From CAZLFA01 sp964558665 (GTDB lineage: Bacteria; Desulfobacterota; Syntrophia; Syntrophales; PHBD01): a stretch of DNA of 51,915 nucleotides. This document shows, piece by piece, positions 43,201 through 50,817 of this stretch (position 1 is the first letter of the stretch; each line of letters begins with the position of its first letter). Location of the stretch: NCBI GenBank assembly GCA_964558665.1, contig CAZLFA010000022.1, forward strand, positions 1 to 51,915. Reading direction: 5' to 3'. The notes beneath the pieces were generated by a model that saw nothing but the letters and a program-made list of their open reading frames with translations, was not told the DNA's origin and searched no databases. A program made the translations under genes and the position numbers.

Positions 43201-43364
43201 ATGATGTAGCGGGCATCGGACAGCACGGGATCGCTCTGCGGAAGAGAGGCCGTGATGTCAAAATCCAGTGAAAGCCTGTTCATCGCGATGATGAACAGCA
43301 TGCCGATCGCCAGCGCAACGCAGACTACCACGGACCAGCGGATGTCGTAATTCTTGAAAGCCAT
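40284..43364 (-). CDS. MMPL/RND exporter fused to a class I methyltransferase
   Basis: 1026 residues. Residues about 1-795 form a two-repeat MMPL-type RND transporter with 12 predicted helices and two periplasmic loops (AVGFGGAIISFTVDYGIAYL and VVVIGMGTDYALYLVRSY are the paired GxxxDY motifs of helix 4 and helix 10). After a basic linker, about 830-1026 is a SAM methyltransferase (TIVDIGCGYGIQAVWLLE, AFDPDPRRV, LLIDVIHML). Aryl-polyene/flexirubin-type loci encode MMPL exporters, methyltransferases and LpxL-like acyltransferases as separate proteins, and here the first two are fused. No ketosynthase or dehydratase genes are nearby. Confidence 0.88.
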   Translation of the reverse strand: MAFKNYDIRWSVVVCVALAIGMLFIIAMNRLSLDFDITASLPQSDPVLSDARYIIQNHPIQDRIVIDVGHRGQDIGCLVEAGTLVEKRLRESGLFKKVGFSEEQQTMPPLIADIAGRLPMLFSEKELREKIEPLLSADRVREALRSNIRQLAGLEGVGQSALMAKDPLGFRNILLQRMAYLAPSEQIDFQQGHMVSRDRSHLLLIAEPATAATDTVYARKVEKLIQGVAQELEKSFSGRDSFELTTAGAYRAALDNETSAKRDTRQAVVFSTVAIAVLLLLGFPRPLIGLLALLPAFAGTVMALFVYSLFSKSISMLAVGFGGAIISFTVDYGIAYLLFLDRPHETYGLEATKEVWSLGILAMLTTAVSFAFLFAGGFPALSQLGFFSALGVVFTYVFVHAIYPFIFPRVPPAKRGSFLPLQRFVNGISSSGPGAKALAALGLAFVMLFFAGPDIRIDLRSMNTISRETADAERQIRAVWGDVMSRVFVVLEGKNRDDLMNKGDRLADLLEPEEARDVLKPVFLPAVLFPGEERSRRNFAAWKSFWTGQRVSDLKKTVHDVSRKTGFAPDAFHEFFALLEAGQHTSAPLPESLYGIMGITEKKGGSGWSLFAAVIPGPGYKPEAFFNKITSALPVHIFDPSFFGDRLGAFIFSGFVKVAVIVGIVTFMVAFLYLLDWRLTLVSMAPTIFALVCTLGTLNLLGQPLGIPVIMVSVVVIGMGTDYALYLVRSYQRYMDEHHPSQGLIRMSVFLSFATTFLGFGVLALSGHSLLKSTGLGLALGIGYSYLGAVTIVPPLLARIFRPFDLPEEKVAAGSKRHTRRTLARYRSMDAYVRLFARFKILLDPMFPRLADFAKAPSTIVDIGCGYGIQAVWLLEIHPLARVYAFDPDPRRVLFASRALGSRGSAQEAGAPRLDSLPLHADTALLIDVIHMLSDEDLQKTLQKISERLVGSSTVIIRALLPSSMNSRRGRRMEELLLGMRGTSPRFRTKEELTSLLSGCGLEIILVEPSGSGRAGTWFIAEKKTG

Positions 43365-43555
43365 TCTGTATCTCTGTATTTTTTCTTGTCAGATGGATAC
43401 AGCCAAAGCTTATCCATTGTCAAGAAAGCAATAGAGCGGCAAGTTTGTATGATGTAGCTGAAGCAAATGTTTTTATTCATCAAATCCTTGAACATCGCCG
43501 CGGAACATGTTATGCATACCAATATTCGTGCAGGACTCGGGAGCGGTATGATAGC

Positions 43556-44341
43556 ATGGGAATATTCAGAGTAGCCACTTACAACGTCAATTCCATCCGC
43601 TCGCGCCTTCATATCGTCATGCCGTGGCTGAAGAAAAACCGCCCCGATGTTTTCTGCATGCAGGAAACAAAGGTGGAAGACGGCAGCTTCCCGGAGGCTG
43701 AGTTCAACGAGGCCGGGTACCATGTAGTCTTCAGGGGAGCCAAGGCGTATAACGGAGTTGCCGTTGCGTCTCTGAAAGAACCGGAAGGGGTCGCCGTAGG
43801 CCTCGACGATGAAGGGCCGAATGACGAGGACAGGCTGATCAGGGGCATGTACTCGGGCGTTGCCGTTATCAACACCTATGTGCCTCAGGGAAGGGAAAGG
43901 GATAGCGAACACTTTGCCTACAAACTGGAGTGGTTCAAGCGGCTCTGTGTCATGCTGAAGCGAAACTATGCGCCGGAACAGTTGCTGATATGGTGCGGGG
44001 ATCTCAATGTGGCTCCGGAGGCGCTTGACGTGCACGATCCGAAACGCCTGAAAGGGCATGTATGCTTTACTCCGGAGGTATGGGATGCCTTCTCGAATGC
44101 GGCTTCATGGGGGCTTTTCGATGTCTTTCGGAAGCATCATCCCCGGGAGGAGGGGCAATATACATTTTTTGATTACCGGGTGCCGAAATCAGCGCAGAGA
44201 AATCTGGGCTGGCGGGTCGATCACATAATGGCTACCGAATCGATGTTAAAAAAATCTGTTGCATGCACCATCGACATGCAGACGCGCATGGCTGAAAAGC
44301 CTTCCGACCATACAATTATTTATGCTGAATTTGAGATATAA
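43556..44341 (+). CDS. xthA: Exodeoxyribonuclease III
   Basis: 261 residues. AP endonuclease/3'-exonuclease of base excision repair. Signature blocks: VATYNVNSIRSRL, PDVFCMQETKVED (metal Glu), YNGVAVASL, INTYVPQGRERD, WCGDLNVAPEALDV, and GWRVDHIMATESM with SDHTIIYAEFEI ending the catalytic core (D-H pair). ATG 43556 starts the core; a longer reading to 43445 adds low-quality sequence. Diverges from the MMPL gene. Confidence 0.94.
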   Translation: MGIFRVATYNVNSIRSRLHIVMPWLKKNRPDVFCMQETKVEDGSFPEAEFNEAGYHVVFRGAKAYNGVAVASLKEPEGVAVGLDDEGPNDEDRLIRGMYSGVAVINTYVPQGRERDSEHFAYKLEWFKRLCVMLKRNYAPEQLLIWCGDLNVAPEALDVHDPKRLKGHVCFTPEVWDAFSNAASWGLFDVFRKHHPREEGQYTFFDYRVPKSAQRNLGWRVDHIMATESMLKKSVACTIDMQTRMAEKPSDHTIIYAEFEI

Positions 44342-44364
44342 ATATTGAAGAGAGGGATGACATT

Positions 44365-44934
44365 ATGCAGGAACAGTTCGAGATTCTGAAACAGAACGAT
44401 GAGATCAGGTTGAAGTACCGAAGAATTGAAAAAAGATTGGCGGAGCATCGCAAAGTTGCCGAGCTTTTTGGATGGCTGCTGCAGGGTATGGATGAGGAGT
44501 TCGGAATTCCCTATCTCTGGCTGAGCATGATCGATGCGGACGATATCTCGGACATCGTAACGGCGATCAGCAGGGAGCCTATCCTAAAAGACCGTCTCAA
44601 CCTGATAAGCGAATCCTCTCTCAACGAGATATTCGGAGAAATCAGGACGGCGATCCTGGCAAATGAAGACCTGAGAAATTATTACAAGCTGCTGCCGAAA
44701 AACATGAAATTTTTTATGAAATCTCTGGCAATTGCCCCCATCCGCCTGCAGGACCGCCTGGTCGGCAGTATTAACTGCGGTGACCCGACAAGTCTTCGTT
44801 ATCAACCCGGCATGGATACCAATCTCCTTGATCAACTGGCCGAGCAGATATCAAATCGTCTTACGATACTGACATCCTCGGATGCTCCGCATGACCTGAA
44901 ACCGGGAAACACGAAAGAAACCGGCAAGGGATGA
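44365..44934 (+). CDS. DUF484-like GAF protein
   Basis: 189 residues. A charged N-terminal coiled coil (EQFEILKQNDEIRLKYRRIE) precedes a GAF-like domain (about 50-175: FGIPYLWLSMIDADDISD, KSLAIAPIRLQDRLVGSINC, QLAEQISNRLTIL). The layout matches DUF484 proteins, GAF sensors of unknown ligand. GAGAGGGATG lies before ATG. It begins 23 bases after xthA and overlaps the next gene by four bases. Confidence 0.75.
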   Translation: MQEQFEILKQNDEIRLKYRRIEKRLAEHRKVAELFGWLLQGMDEEFGIPYLWLSMIDADDISDIVTAISREPILKDRLNLISESSLNEIFGEIRTAILANEDLRNYYKLLPKNMKFFMKSLAIAPIRLQDRLVGSINCGDPTSLRYQPGMDTNLLDQLAEQISNRLTILTSSDAPHDLKPGNTKETGKG

Positions 44935-45632
44935 CGACTTCGATGTCACCCGGCGGGGAAAGGAAACATCCGGTGCCGAAGGTCGATTTTTCTATGGCCG
45001 AATCCATCAGGTTCGGTTGGAAGACGACAAAAGATCATCCGTGGATATTTTTTTTTGCCGGCATTATTGTTTTACTGACGGTGCTGTGTCTCATCGCCGG
45101 CCTTGACTCCGCATTCTCTTCAGTTGAAGAAGGGACGGAAAGCTTTCTCATCACCGTAGCGGCGATAACCGCTTCTGCAATGCTGGCCTCCTGGATTCTC
45201 TCGCTTCTCTTCATGACGGGAATTATAAACATCTCCCTCAACTCTATTGATAAGAAACGCACGCGGCTGCTGGATTTTTTTACACCTGTTTCACTCATCG
45301 GCAGACTGATGATCGTGTCAGTTTTTTATGGCATGATTGTACTTGGAGGCTTCGTTCTTTTTTTCATACCGGGCATCATCTGGGCTGTTCAGTACGGATT
45401 CTGCTTTTTCCTCATTGTCGACCGGCAAATGGGTCCATGGAAGGCGCTTGTGACGAGTTCGATAATTACCTGGGGAAGAAAAAAAGACCTTCTTGTTTTT
45501 CTTTGCATCATCGCCGCAATGAACATAGCGGGTTTTCTTTCGCTGATCGCCGGACTGTTCATATCTGTTCCCATATCCGTCCTGGCCCTTAGCCACGCCT
45601 ACAGAAATTGCCTCGCAGCGTCGGACATGTAG
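44931..45632 (+). CDS. Hypothetical polytopic membrane protein
   Basis: 233 residues with about six membrane helices (FFFAGIIVLLTVLCLIAG, LITVAAITASAMLASWILSL, LIGRLMIVSVFYGMIVLGGF, FIPGIIWAVQYGFCFFLIV and a C-terminal pair). The segment FIPGIIWAVQYGFC and the WKALVTSSIITWGRKKD loop resemble the DUF975/GDPD-membrane class of channels or assembly factors, but I do not assign it. It overlaps the GAF gene by four bases (ATGA), so the pair is co-translated. Confidence 0.7.
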   Translation: MTTSMSPGGERKHPVPKVDFSMAESIRFGWKTTKDHPWIFFFAGIIVLLTVLCLIAGLDSAFSSVEEGTESFLITVAAITASAMLASWILSLLFMTGIINISLNSIDKKRTRLLDFFTPVSLIGRLMIVSVFYGMIVLGGFVLFFIPGIIWAVQYGFCFFLIVDRQMGPWKALVTSSIITWGRKKDLLVFLCIIAAMNIAGFLSLIAGLFISVPISVLALSHAYRNCLAASDM

Positions 45633-45751
45633 AAAAGGCGTTTATTTCATTCCCGGCAAAAATCAGGCGATCTACAAAACTGTTGTAATGATAATGTTAA
45701 CTGTTATATATGTTTTCACACGTGTTTTTATAAGGGAACCCGGAGTTTCAA

Positions 45752-45770
45752 CATCCGGCGTTTCCATATG
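45752..45770. repeat. CATCCGGA repeat, copy 3 (degenerate)
   Basis: CATCCGGC-GTT-TCCATATG with the upstream GGAACCCGGAGTTTCAA seen at the other copies. The stem is damaged. Lies upstream of mlaE. Confidence 0.55.
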
Positions 45771-45821
45771 GGACCAATTGACTGACATATTTATGTCTTT
45801 CCAGAAGTATTCCGGGGCAAC

Positions 45822-46988
45822 ATGGCAGATGCCGCTTCAGAAATAACGAGTTTTGCCGTCAGCATCGAAGGCAGTAAAGATGATGTCTGTACGCTTCGTC
45901 TTGCCGGAAATGTGTCTATGGAGAATATCCAGCAGATATATACGGAAATTATGGGTATACCGGAAAGGTTGTCTCCGAAGGGAGTGGCGGTGGATCTGTC
46001 GGCCGTGGCTTATCTGGACAGCTCCGGCGCTATGGCTCTGCTGCGGCTGAAGAATCTGTTGACAGAGAAATCGGTTCCCCTGGAATTTCTGTACATCTCG
46101 GAGGAAGCACGGAGAATCTTCGCCCTCATCGAGCACGAAGCGGCCCTGAAGACTTTGCCACCGCCGGTAAAAGAGCCGGAAGGCTTTTTGGCCGCTGTTG
46201 GAGACCGGGCTGCAAAACTCTATGACAGCTTTTCTTCCCTGATGATCTTTGTAGGAGACATCATCGCCAACCTCATCTATTCTCTGCGTTATCCTGCGAG
46301 AGTCCGTTGGGACGCAGTATTTTTCTACATGAAAAGGGCAGGGGTGGACGGTCTTCCCATTGTGGGGCTCATCAGCGTACTTATGGGGCTGATTATGGCT
46401 TTCATGTCGTCGCTGCAACTGAGACAGTTCGGAGCGAACATCTATGTCGCTTCCCTTGTTGCCATGGCCATTGTCAAGGAACTGGGACCGATGATGACGG
46501 CCATCCTGGTCGCAGGCCGCTCAGGCTCGGCCTTTGCCGCCGAAATCGGCACCATGATGGTCAACGAGGAGGTGGATGCCCTGGTCACCATGGGATACAA
46601 TCCCACCAGGTTCCTTGTTGTCCCGAAGATACTGGCTTGCGTGGTGATTGTGCCGATACTTACCGTCTATGCCGATCTTATAGGCATCCTCGGCGGGCTG
46701 TTTGTGGGTATAACCAGCATGGATCTGACTTTGAGTGCCTACATGCAGCAGACCGTGAAAAGCATCCGCATGTTTGACGTATGGTCAAGCCTGATAAAAA
46801 CGGTATGCTTTTCTCTTTTGATTTCCGGCATCGTCTGCTACAGGGGTTTTCAGGTGCGGGGCGGCGCGGAAGCGGTCGGCGAGGCGGCGACATCCGCAGT
46901 AGTGTCGGCAATTCTGCTGATAATTATCTGCGATTCCGCATTTGCCGTTATGCTGCACTATATTAACCCGCATCTTTTTTTGAAATAG
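45822..46988 (+). CDS. mlaE: MlaE permease with N-terminal STAS (MlaB-like) domain
   Basis: 388 residues. Residues about 10-110 are a STAS domain (LRLAGNVSMENIQQIYTEI, VAVDLSAVAYLDSSGAMAL), the role MlaB plays as a separate protein in E. coli. Residues about 130-388 are the MlaE ABC permease: MKRAGVDGLPIVGLISVLMG, KELGPMMTAILVAGRSGSAF, EVDALVTMGYNPTRFLVVPK. It moves phospholipids or related lipids across the inner membrane with MlaF and MlaD. First gene of the operon. Confidence 0.93.
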   Translation: MADAASEITSFAVSIEGSKDDVCTLRLAGNVSMENIQQIYTEIMGIPERLSPKGVAVDLSAVAYLDSSGAMALLRLKNLLTEKSVPLEFLYISEEARRIFALIEHEAALKTLPPPVKEPEGFLAAVGDRAAKLYDSFSSLMIFVGDIIANLIYSLRYPARVRWDAVFFYMKRAGVDGLPIVGLISVLMGLIMAFMSSLQLRQFGANIYVASLVAMAIVKELGPMMTAILVAGRSGSAFAAEIGTMMVNEEVDALVTMGYNPTRFLVVPKILACVVIVPILTVYADLIGILGGLFVGITSMDLTLSAYMQQTVKSIRMFDVWSSLIKTVCFSLLISGIVCYRGFQVRGGAEAVGEAATSAVVSAILLIIICDSAFAVMLHYINPHLFLK

Positions 46989-47156
46989 TTTCCGTCCGGA
47001 AAGGGCTTTATTCAAATTGTGCGGATCTGTGGTATTGCCTGTGCGCAAGGAGTTTACCGCGGCTCAGAATATTTTTTCGACAGGAGCCGTGGCCACTATT
47101 CAGGCCCTGCGTGATGAAAAAATATTTAATTCGCCGCTTGCAAACCCCTTGCGCAG
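46989..47156 (+). repeat. Dispersed palindromic element, copy F (complete)
   Basis: Starts with TTTCCGTCCGGAAAGGGCTT on the first base after the mlaE stop. Core inverted repeat 47042-47155: left arm GCGCAAGGAGTTTACCGCGG, CTCAGAATATTTTTTCG; right arm GAAAAAATATTTAATTCGCC, GCTTGCAAACCCCTTGCGC. It separates mlaE from mlaF. Confidence 0.8.
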
Positions 47157-47194
47157 ACTTCACAAAGTCCCTATACAGGAACTGAAAGTTTCAG

Positions 47195-47213
47195 CATCCG
47201 GAGTTTTCGGATG
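47195..47213. repeat. CATCCGGA hairpin repeat, copy 4
   Basis: CATCCGGA-GTT-TTCGGATG, one mismatch in the stem, with GGAACTGAAAGTTTCAG upstream. Sits between repeat copy F and mlaF. Confidence 0.65.
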
Positions 47214-47244
47214 AAAACCAACCAGTGACGGGGAGAATCGTAAA

Positions 47245-48036
47245 TTGGCTGCAGCCGGGTCTGATGAAGTCATTAAAGTAGAGGGACTGAGTGCCGCATA
47301 TGGCGACAACAGGGTCCTTGATAACATCAGTTTCCGGGTGGGCAAAGGAGAGATATTTGTCGTTGTCGGAGGAAGCGGCTGCGGCAAATCTACGCTGCTC
47401 AAGTATCTGATCGGCCTGTCCAGGCCGGAGGCAGGGAAGGTTTTTGTCAACGGCCTTGATCTCGGGGCGGCTGACGAATCCGCGATGCAGAAATACCGGA
47501 GGGGAATAGGGGTTCTTTTTCAGTCGAGCGCTCTTATCGGCTCCATGACGCTTGCCGAAAACGTGGCCCTGCCGCTGCGTCAGCGTAAGGAGCTTTCACC
47601 GGAAGTGATCGGCAGAATAGTGGAGATGAAGCTGGGACTGGTAAATCTTTCCGGCTATGAAAATTATCTGCCGTCCGAGCTTTCCGGAGGCATGAGGAAA
47701 CGGGCCGGCCTGGCAAGGGCGATGGCCATGGATCCGACGATCCTTTTTTTTGACGAGATGTCCGCGGGACTGGATCCGGTGACGGCCGTTGAACTGGACA
47801 TCATGGTTAAAAACATCAACCAGGGCATGGGAACGACCATGGTCGTCGTCACCCATGAGCTTGAATCCATCTTTACCATAGCTCACCGGGTGATAATGCT
47901 CGATAAGGACGAAAGGAAAATCATAGCGGAAGGCAATCCGCATGATCTTAAAAAGGGCTCGTCCGATCCGCGGGTGGAGAACTTTTTCAACCGCAGGTCA
48001 TCGGAACAGAATGATTTCCAAAATGCTCATTCATGA
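47245..48036 (+). CDS. mlaF: MlaF-type ABC ATPase
   Basis: 263 residues. ABC ATPase of the Mla family: Walker A VVGGSGCGKSTLLKYLIG, Q-loop VLFQSSALIGSMTLAENVA, signature ELSGGMRKRAGLARAMAMD, Walker B ILFFDEMSAGLDP, and the switch His in VVVTHELESI. It powers lipid transport by MlaE. Start codon is TTG with GGGGAGA upstream. It follows 256 bases after mlaE because of the repeats, which is long for an operon. Confidence 0.94.
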   Translation: MAAAGSDEVIKVEGLSAAYGDNRVLDNISFRVGKGEIFVVVGGSGCGKSTLLKYLIGLSRPEAGKVFVNGLDLGAADESAMQKYRRGIGVLFQSSALIGSMTLAENVALPLRQRKELSPEVIGRIVEMKLGLVNLSGYENYLPSELSGGMRKRAGLARAMAMDPTILFFDEMSAGLDPVTAVELDIMVKNINQGMGTTMVVVTHELESIFTIAHRVIMLDKDERKIIAEGNPHDLKKGSSDPRVENFFNRRSSEQNDFQNAHS

Positions 48037-48086
48037 GCATTGATTGAACGGCACAACAGTAGTTTTCCCGCGAGGAGGAAAAACGG

Positions 48087-48986
48087 ATGGCCAGGGAGAA
48101 AGTATCAAAATTGGCGATAGGAATTTTCGTGACGGGAGGAATCCTGATCGGTGTAGTCGCCGTAATCTGGCTGGGTGCGTCCCACTTTTTTGAAAAAGGG
48201 TCGCGGTACGTAACCTACTTTGATGAATCGGTCCAGGGCCTGAGTCCCGACTCGGTCGTAAAATATCGCGGTGTTGATATCGGCAGAGTCGAAAAAATCA
48301 GCGTTGCCGCCGACCTGAGGCTGATCGAAGTGGTGATGAAAATAGACCTCAGCGAAGCCAACGCCCGGCAGACGTATGCCAGGTTGAAGACGGCCGGGCT
48401 TACCGGCATTGTTTTCATCGATCTCGACCGCAAATCGGCGGAAAACAATTTTAAATCGCCGACGCTCAGCTTCAAGCCGCCTTTCCCCGTAATCGAATCC
48501 AGCCCTTCAACAACATCACAGATTATGGCCGGACTTGACCTTGTTCTCAGCAAAACAAGAGAACTTGACCTCAAGGGGATGGTCGAAGAGTTCAAGGCCG
48601 TTCAGAAGGCGATTGAGAGCTTCATCGCCGGACCGAAGACGAAGAGCATTGTCGCCAATGTGGAAGATATGTCGGCGCACCTGGACAATACGGCGAGGAA
48701 CATTGACAGAATGGTGGCGGACAGCAGATTCGACGAAATAATGAAGGAGACCAGACAGACCGTTGCGGAGATAAGAACACTGATGACTAAACTTAGACAG
48801 GATTACGAAATGTTGAGAGTAGGGGAACTTGACAAGAAAACGCGCGATATCGCGGCGGACATTAAAGTGACGAGCGAAAACCTGCGGCAGGCTTCGGCGA
48901 ATTTCGACATGCTGGTTGAAGAGCTGCAGGCGAATCCCTCGGAGATTATCTTCAGTAAACCGCCTCCTGCGCGGTACCAGAGGTGA
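48087..48986 (+). CDS. mlaD: MlaD-like MCE-domain protein
   Basis: 299 residues. A single N-terminal membrane helix (about 9-33), the MCE domain (about 38-118, YVTYFDESVQGLSPDSVVKY, VDIGRVEKISVAAD, TAGLTGIVFIDLD), and a long helical C-terminal region (about 155-290). The hexameric MCE ring forms the periplasmic lipid tunnel. GAGGAGGAAAA-type ribosome site is close upstream. Confidence 0.93.
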   Translation: MAREKVSKLAIGIFVTGGILIGVVAVIWLGASHFFEKGSRYVTYFDESVQGLSPDSVVKYRGVDIGRVEKISVAADLRLIEVVMKIDLSEANARQTYARLKTAGLTGIVFIDLDRKSAENNFKSPTLSFKPPFPVIESSPSTTSQIMAGLDLVLSKTRELDLKGMVEEFKAVQKAIESFIAGPKTKSIVANVEDMSAHLDNTARNIDRMVADSRFDEIMKETRQTVAEIRTLMTKLRQDYEMLRVGELDKKTRDIAADIKVTSENLRQASANFDMLVEELQANPSEIIFSKPPPARYQR

Positions 48987-48989
48987 CAA

Positions 48990-49667
48990 ATGGACAGAAA
49001 GCTAAAGACCGGCACATATAAAACGTTTTGCGTGTGGAAAGGCCGCATGAAGCGGTGCTTGCTCCTGTTTGCCGTGATCATGCTTACAGCGGGATGCGTG
49101 GCGGGCGGAAAGGCCCCCGTGGTGATCGACCAGTATGTTCTCGAGTATGCACCGCCGTCGTTTGAGGGTGTGCCGCCGTCGGGAGAGGTGGTGCGCGTGG
49201 GAAGATTTGCCGTGGCCCAGGCCATGAATACGCCGATGATGGTTTACAGAAGCAGGCCGTATGAAAGCAATGTCGACTATTATAACAGGTGGCGGGTCAA
49301 CCCCGGAGACATGGTAACCGATTATCTCCTTCGGGACATGAGAAGCTCCGGCCTGTTCAAGGCTGTCTTCTCATACCGGGATGCAGAGTACGGGCGTTAC
49401 CTGCTGCAGGGAAACATCGAGGACTTCCTGGAGGTCAGTGACGCCGGCGGACGAAGGGCTGTCATTACTGTCCATGTAAGCCTGCTCGATGTCTCGCAGA
49501 AGGAGATTACGAAAAGGGTCCTGTTCCAGAGAAAGTACGGCAATGCGGAGGCATTCGCACAGAATTCCGCATCGGGGTTTGCCCAGGCCATGAGCAGGGC
49601 CATGGAAAGGACATCGAGGAATATCATTAAAGACGTCGTCTCTGCCGTGAGCGGGAAAAATCAATAA
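48990..49667 (+). CDS. ABC-transport auxiliary lipoprotein (PqiC-like)
   Basis: 225 residues. A lipobox (IMLTAGC) marks a lipoprotein; the mature protein resembles PqiC/DUF330-type auxiliary proteins: QYVLEYAPPS, VRVGRFAVAQAMNTPMMVYR, YYNRWRVNPGDMVTDYLLRD, ITVHVSLLDV. These sit at the outer membrane and support MCE transport. ATG 48990 has AGGTGAC upstream and lies three bases after the mlaD stop; ATG 49047 is an alternative with a more typical signal length. Confidence 0.88.
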   Translation: MDRKLKTGTYKTFCVWKGRMKRCLLLFAVIMLTAGCVAGGKAPVVIDQYVLEYAPPSFEGVPPSGEVVRVGRFAVAQAMNTPMMVYRSRPYESNVDYYNRWRVNPGDMVTDYLLRDMRSSGLFKAVFSYRDAEYGRYLLQGNIEDFLEVSDAGGRRAVITVHVSLLDVSQKEITKRVLFQRKYGNAEAFAQNSASGFAQAMSRAMERTSRNIIKDVVSAVSGKNQ

Positions 49668-49674
49668 TAAGCCG

Positions 49675-50817
49675 ATGGCCATCTTCATCATAACTTTTCT
49701 TCTGGTTTATGGAAGCATCCACTGCTACATGTTCATGAAGCTCACCCATGCCCTTTCCCCGGGACCGGCGCTGCGCATCATTACGGCGCTGTTTATGGGC
49801 TGCATGGTGTTTTTCCCTTTTCTGGAGCGCATGCTGAGCAGACTTGGGTATGAGCCTCCCGCGTGCATCGTCGCTCTCATAGGCTACTGCTGGATGGGCT
49901 TCGTCTTCTTCTTTTTCTTCAGCGCCATTTTATTTGATGTGTATCATCTTTTCATCAGGGTGTGCGGTCTGCTTTCCCGCCAGGACGTCTCACACCTGCG
50001 GGCCTCCGCGCGCATTGCCTTTCTTGTGCCGCTTGTCCTGTCCCTCGCAGTTTCCGCCTATGGATACATGGAGGCGAAGAGCATCCGTACGGAGCATCTG
50101 ACGATCAAGAGCAGCAAAATCCCGCCCCATGCAGGGAGGATAAGGATTGTGCAGATATCGGATGTTCACATCGGTGTAATCATCGGGGAGTCGCGCCTTA
50201 AAGAGATGCTCCGCGGCGTAATCAGTGCCGATCCCGACATCCTGGTATCGACAGGCGATCTGGTGGACGGCCAGCTTGACGGCCTGGGTTCAACCAAAGA
50301 CCTGTTCAGAAAAATACAGCCCCGCCTCGGGAAATTCACCATCACGGGAAACCACGAGTTTTATGCGGGACTGGATCAGTTTATGGACTTTGCAAAACAG
50401 ACGGGTTTCAGGGTTCTGCGCGCCGAAGCCGTGACAGTCGGCGGAATTATCAATATAGCGGGCGTTGATGATCCCGCCGGAATGTCCGCGGGGCTGTATC
50501 GCCACATTCCGGAAAAGGAACTGCTCTCAACCGTTGCTCCGGAAAAATTCACCTTGCTTCTCAAGCACAAGCCGCTTATAGATAAGGAAAGTCTGGGCAT
50601 GTTCGATCTGCAGCTTTCCGGGCACACCCACAAAGGGCAGTTGTTCCCATTCAGTATTTTTACCCGGCTGGCTTTCCGTTACCATACGGGGTATTTCGAT
50701 CTAGACGGGGGTTCACGCCTTTATGTGAGCAGGGGAGCGGGAACATGGGGACCGCCGATGCGTGTTTTAGCGACGCCGGAGATTACCGTCATAGACATAA
50801 TGCATGGAGACAAATGA
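49675..50817 (+). CDS. Membrane-anchored metallophosphoesterase (YaeI-like)
   Basis: 380 residues. Four membrane helices occupy residues about 1-140 (IIFLLVYGSIHCY-type opening, two central helices, a fourth at about 115-135). The calcineurin-like catalytic domain follows with the standard motifs: QISDVHIGVIIGESRL, STGDLVDGQ, TITGNHEFYAG, LLLKHKPL and LSGHTHKGQLFPF. YaeI-type enzymes act on membrane lipids such as UDP-diacylglucosamine or phospholipids, which would suit a gene directly after the Mla operon (seven bases after the lipoprotein gene). Next gene overlaps it by four bases. Confidence 0.9.
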   Translation: MAIFIITFLLVYGSIHCYMFMKLTHALSPGPALRIITALFMGCMVFFPFLERMLSRLGYEPPACIVALIGYCWMGFVFFFFFSAILFDVYHLFIRVCGLLSRQDVSHLRASARIAFLVPLVLSLAVSAYGYMEAKSIRTEHLTIKSSKIPPHAGRIRIVQISDVHIGVIIGESRLKEMLRGVISADPDILVSTGDLVDGQLDGLGSTKDLFRKIQPRLGKFTITGNHEFYAGLDQFMDFAKQTGFRVLRAEAVTVGGIINIAGVDDPAGMSAGLYRHIPEKELLSTVAPEKFTLLLKHKPLIDKESLGMFDLQLSGHTHKGQLFPFSIFTRLAFRYHTGYFDLDGGSRLYVSRGAGTWGPPMRVLATPEITVIDIMHGDK

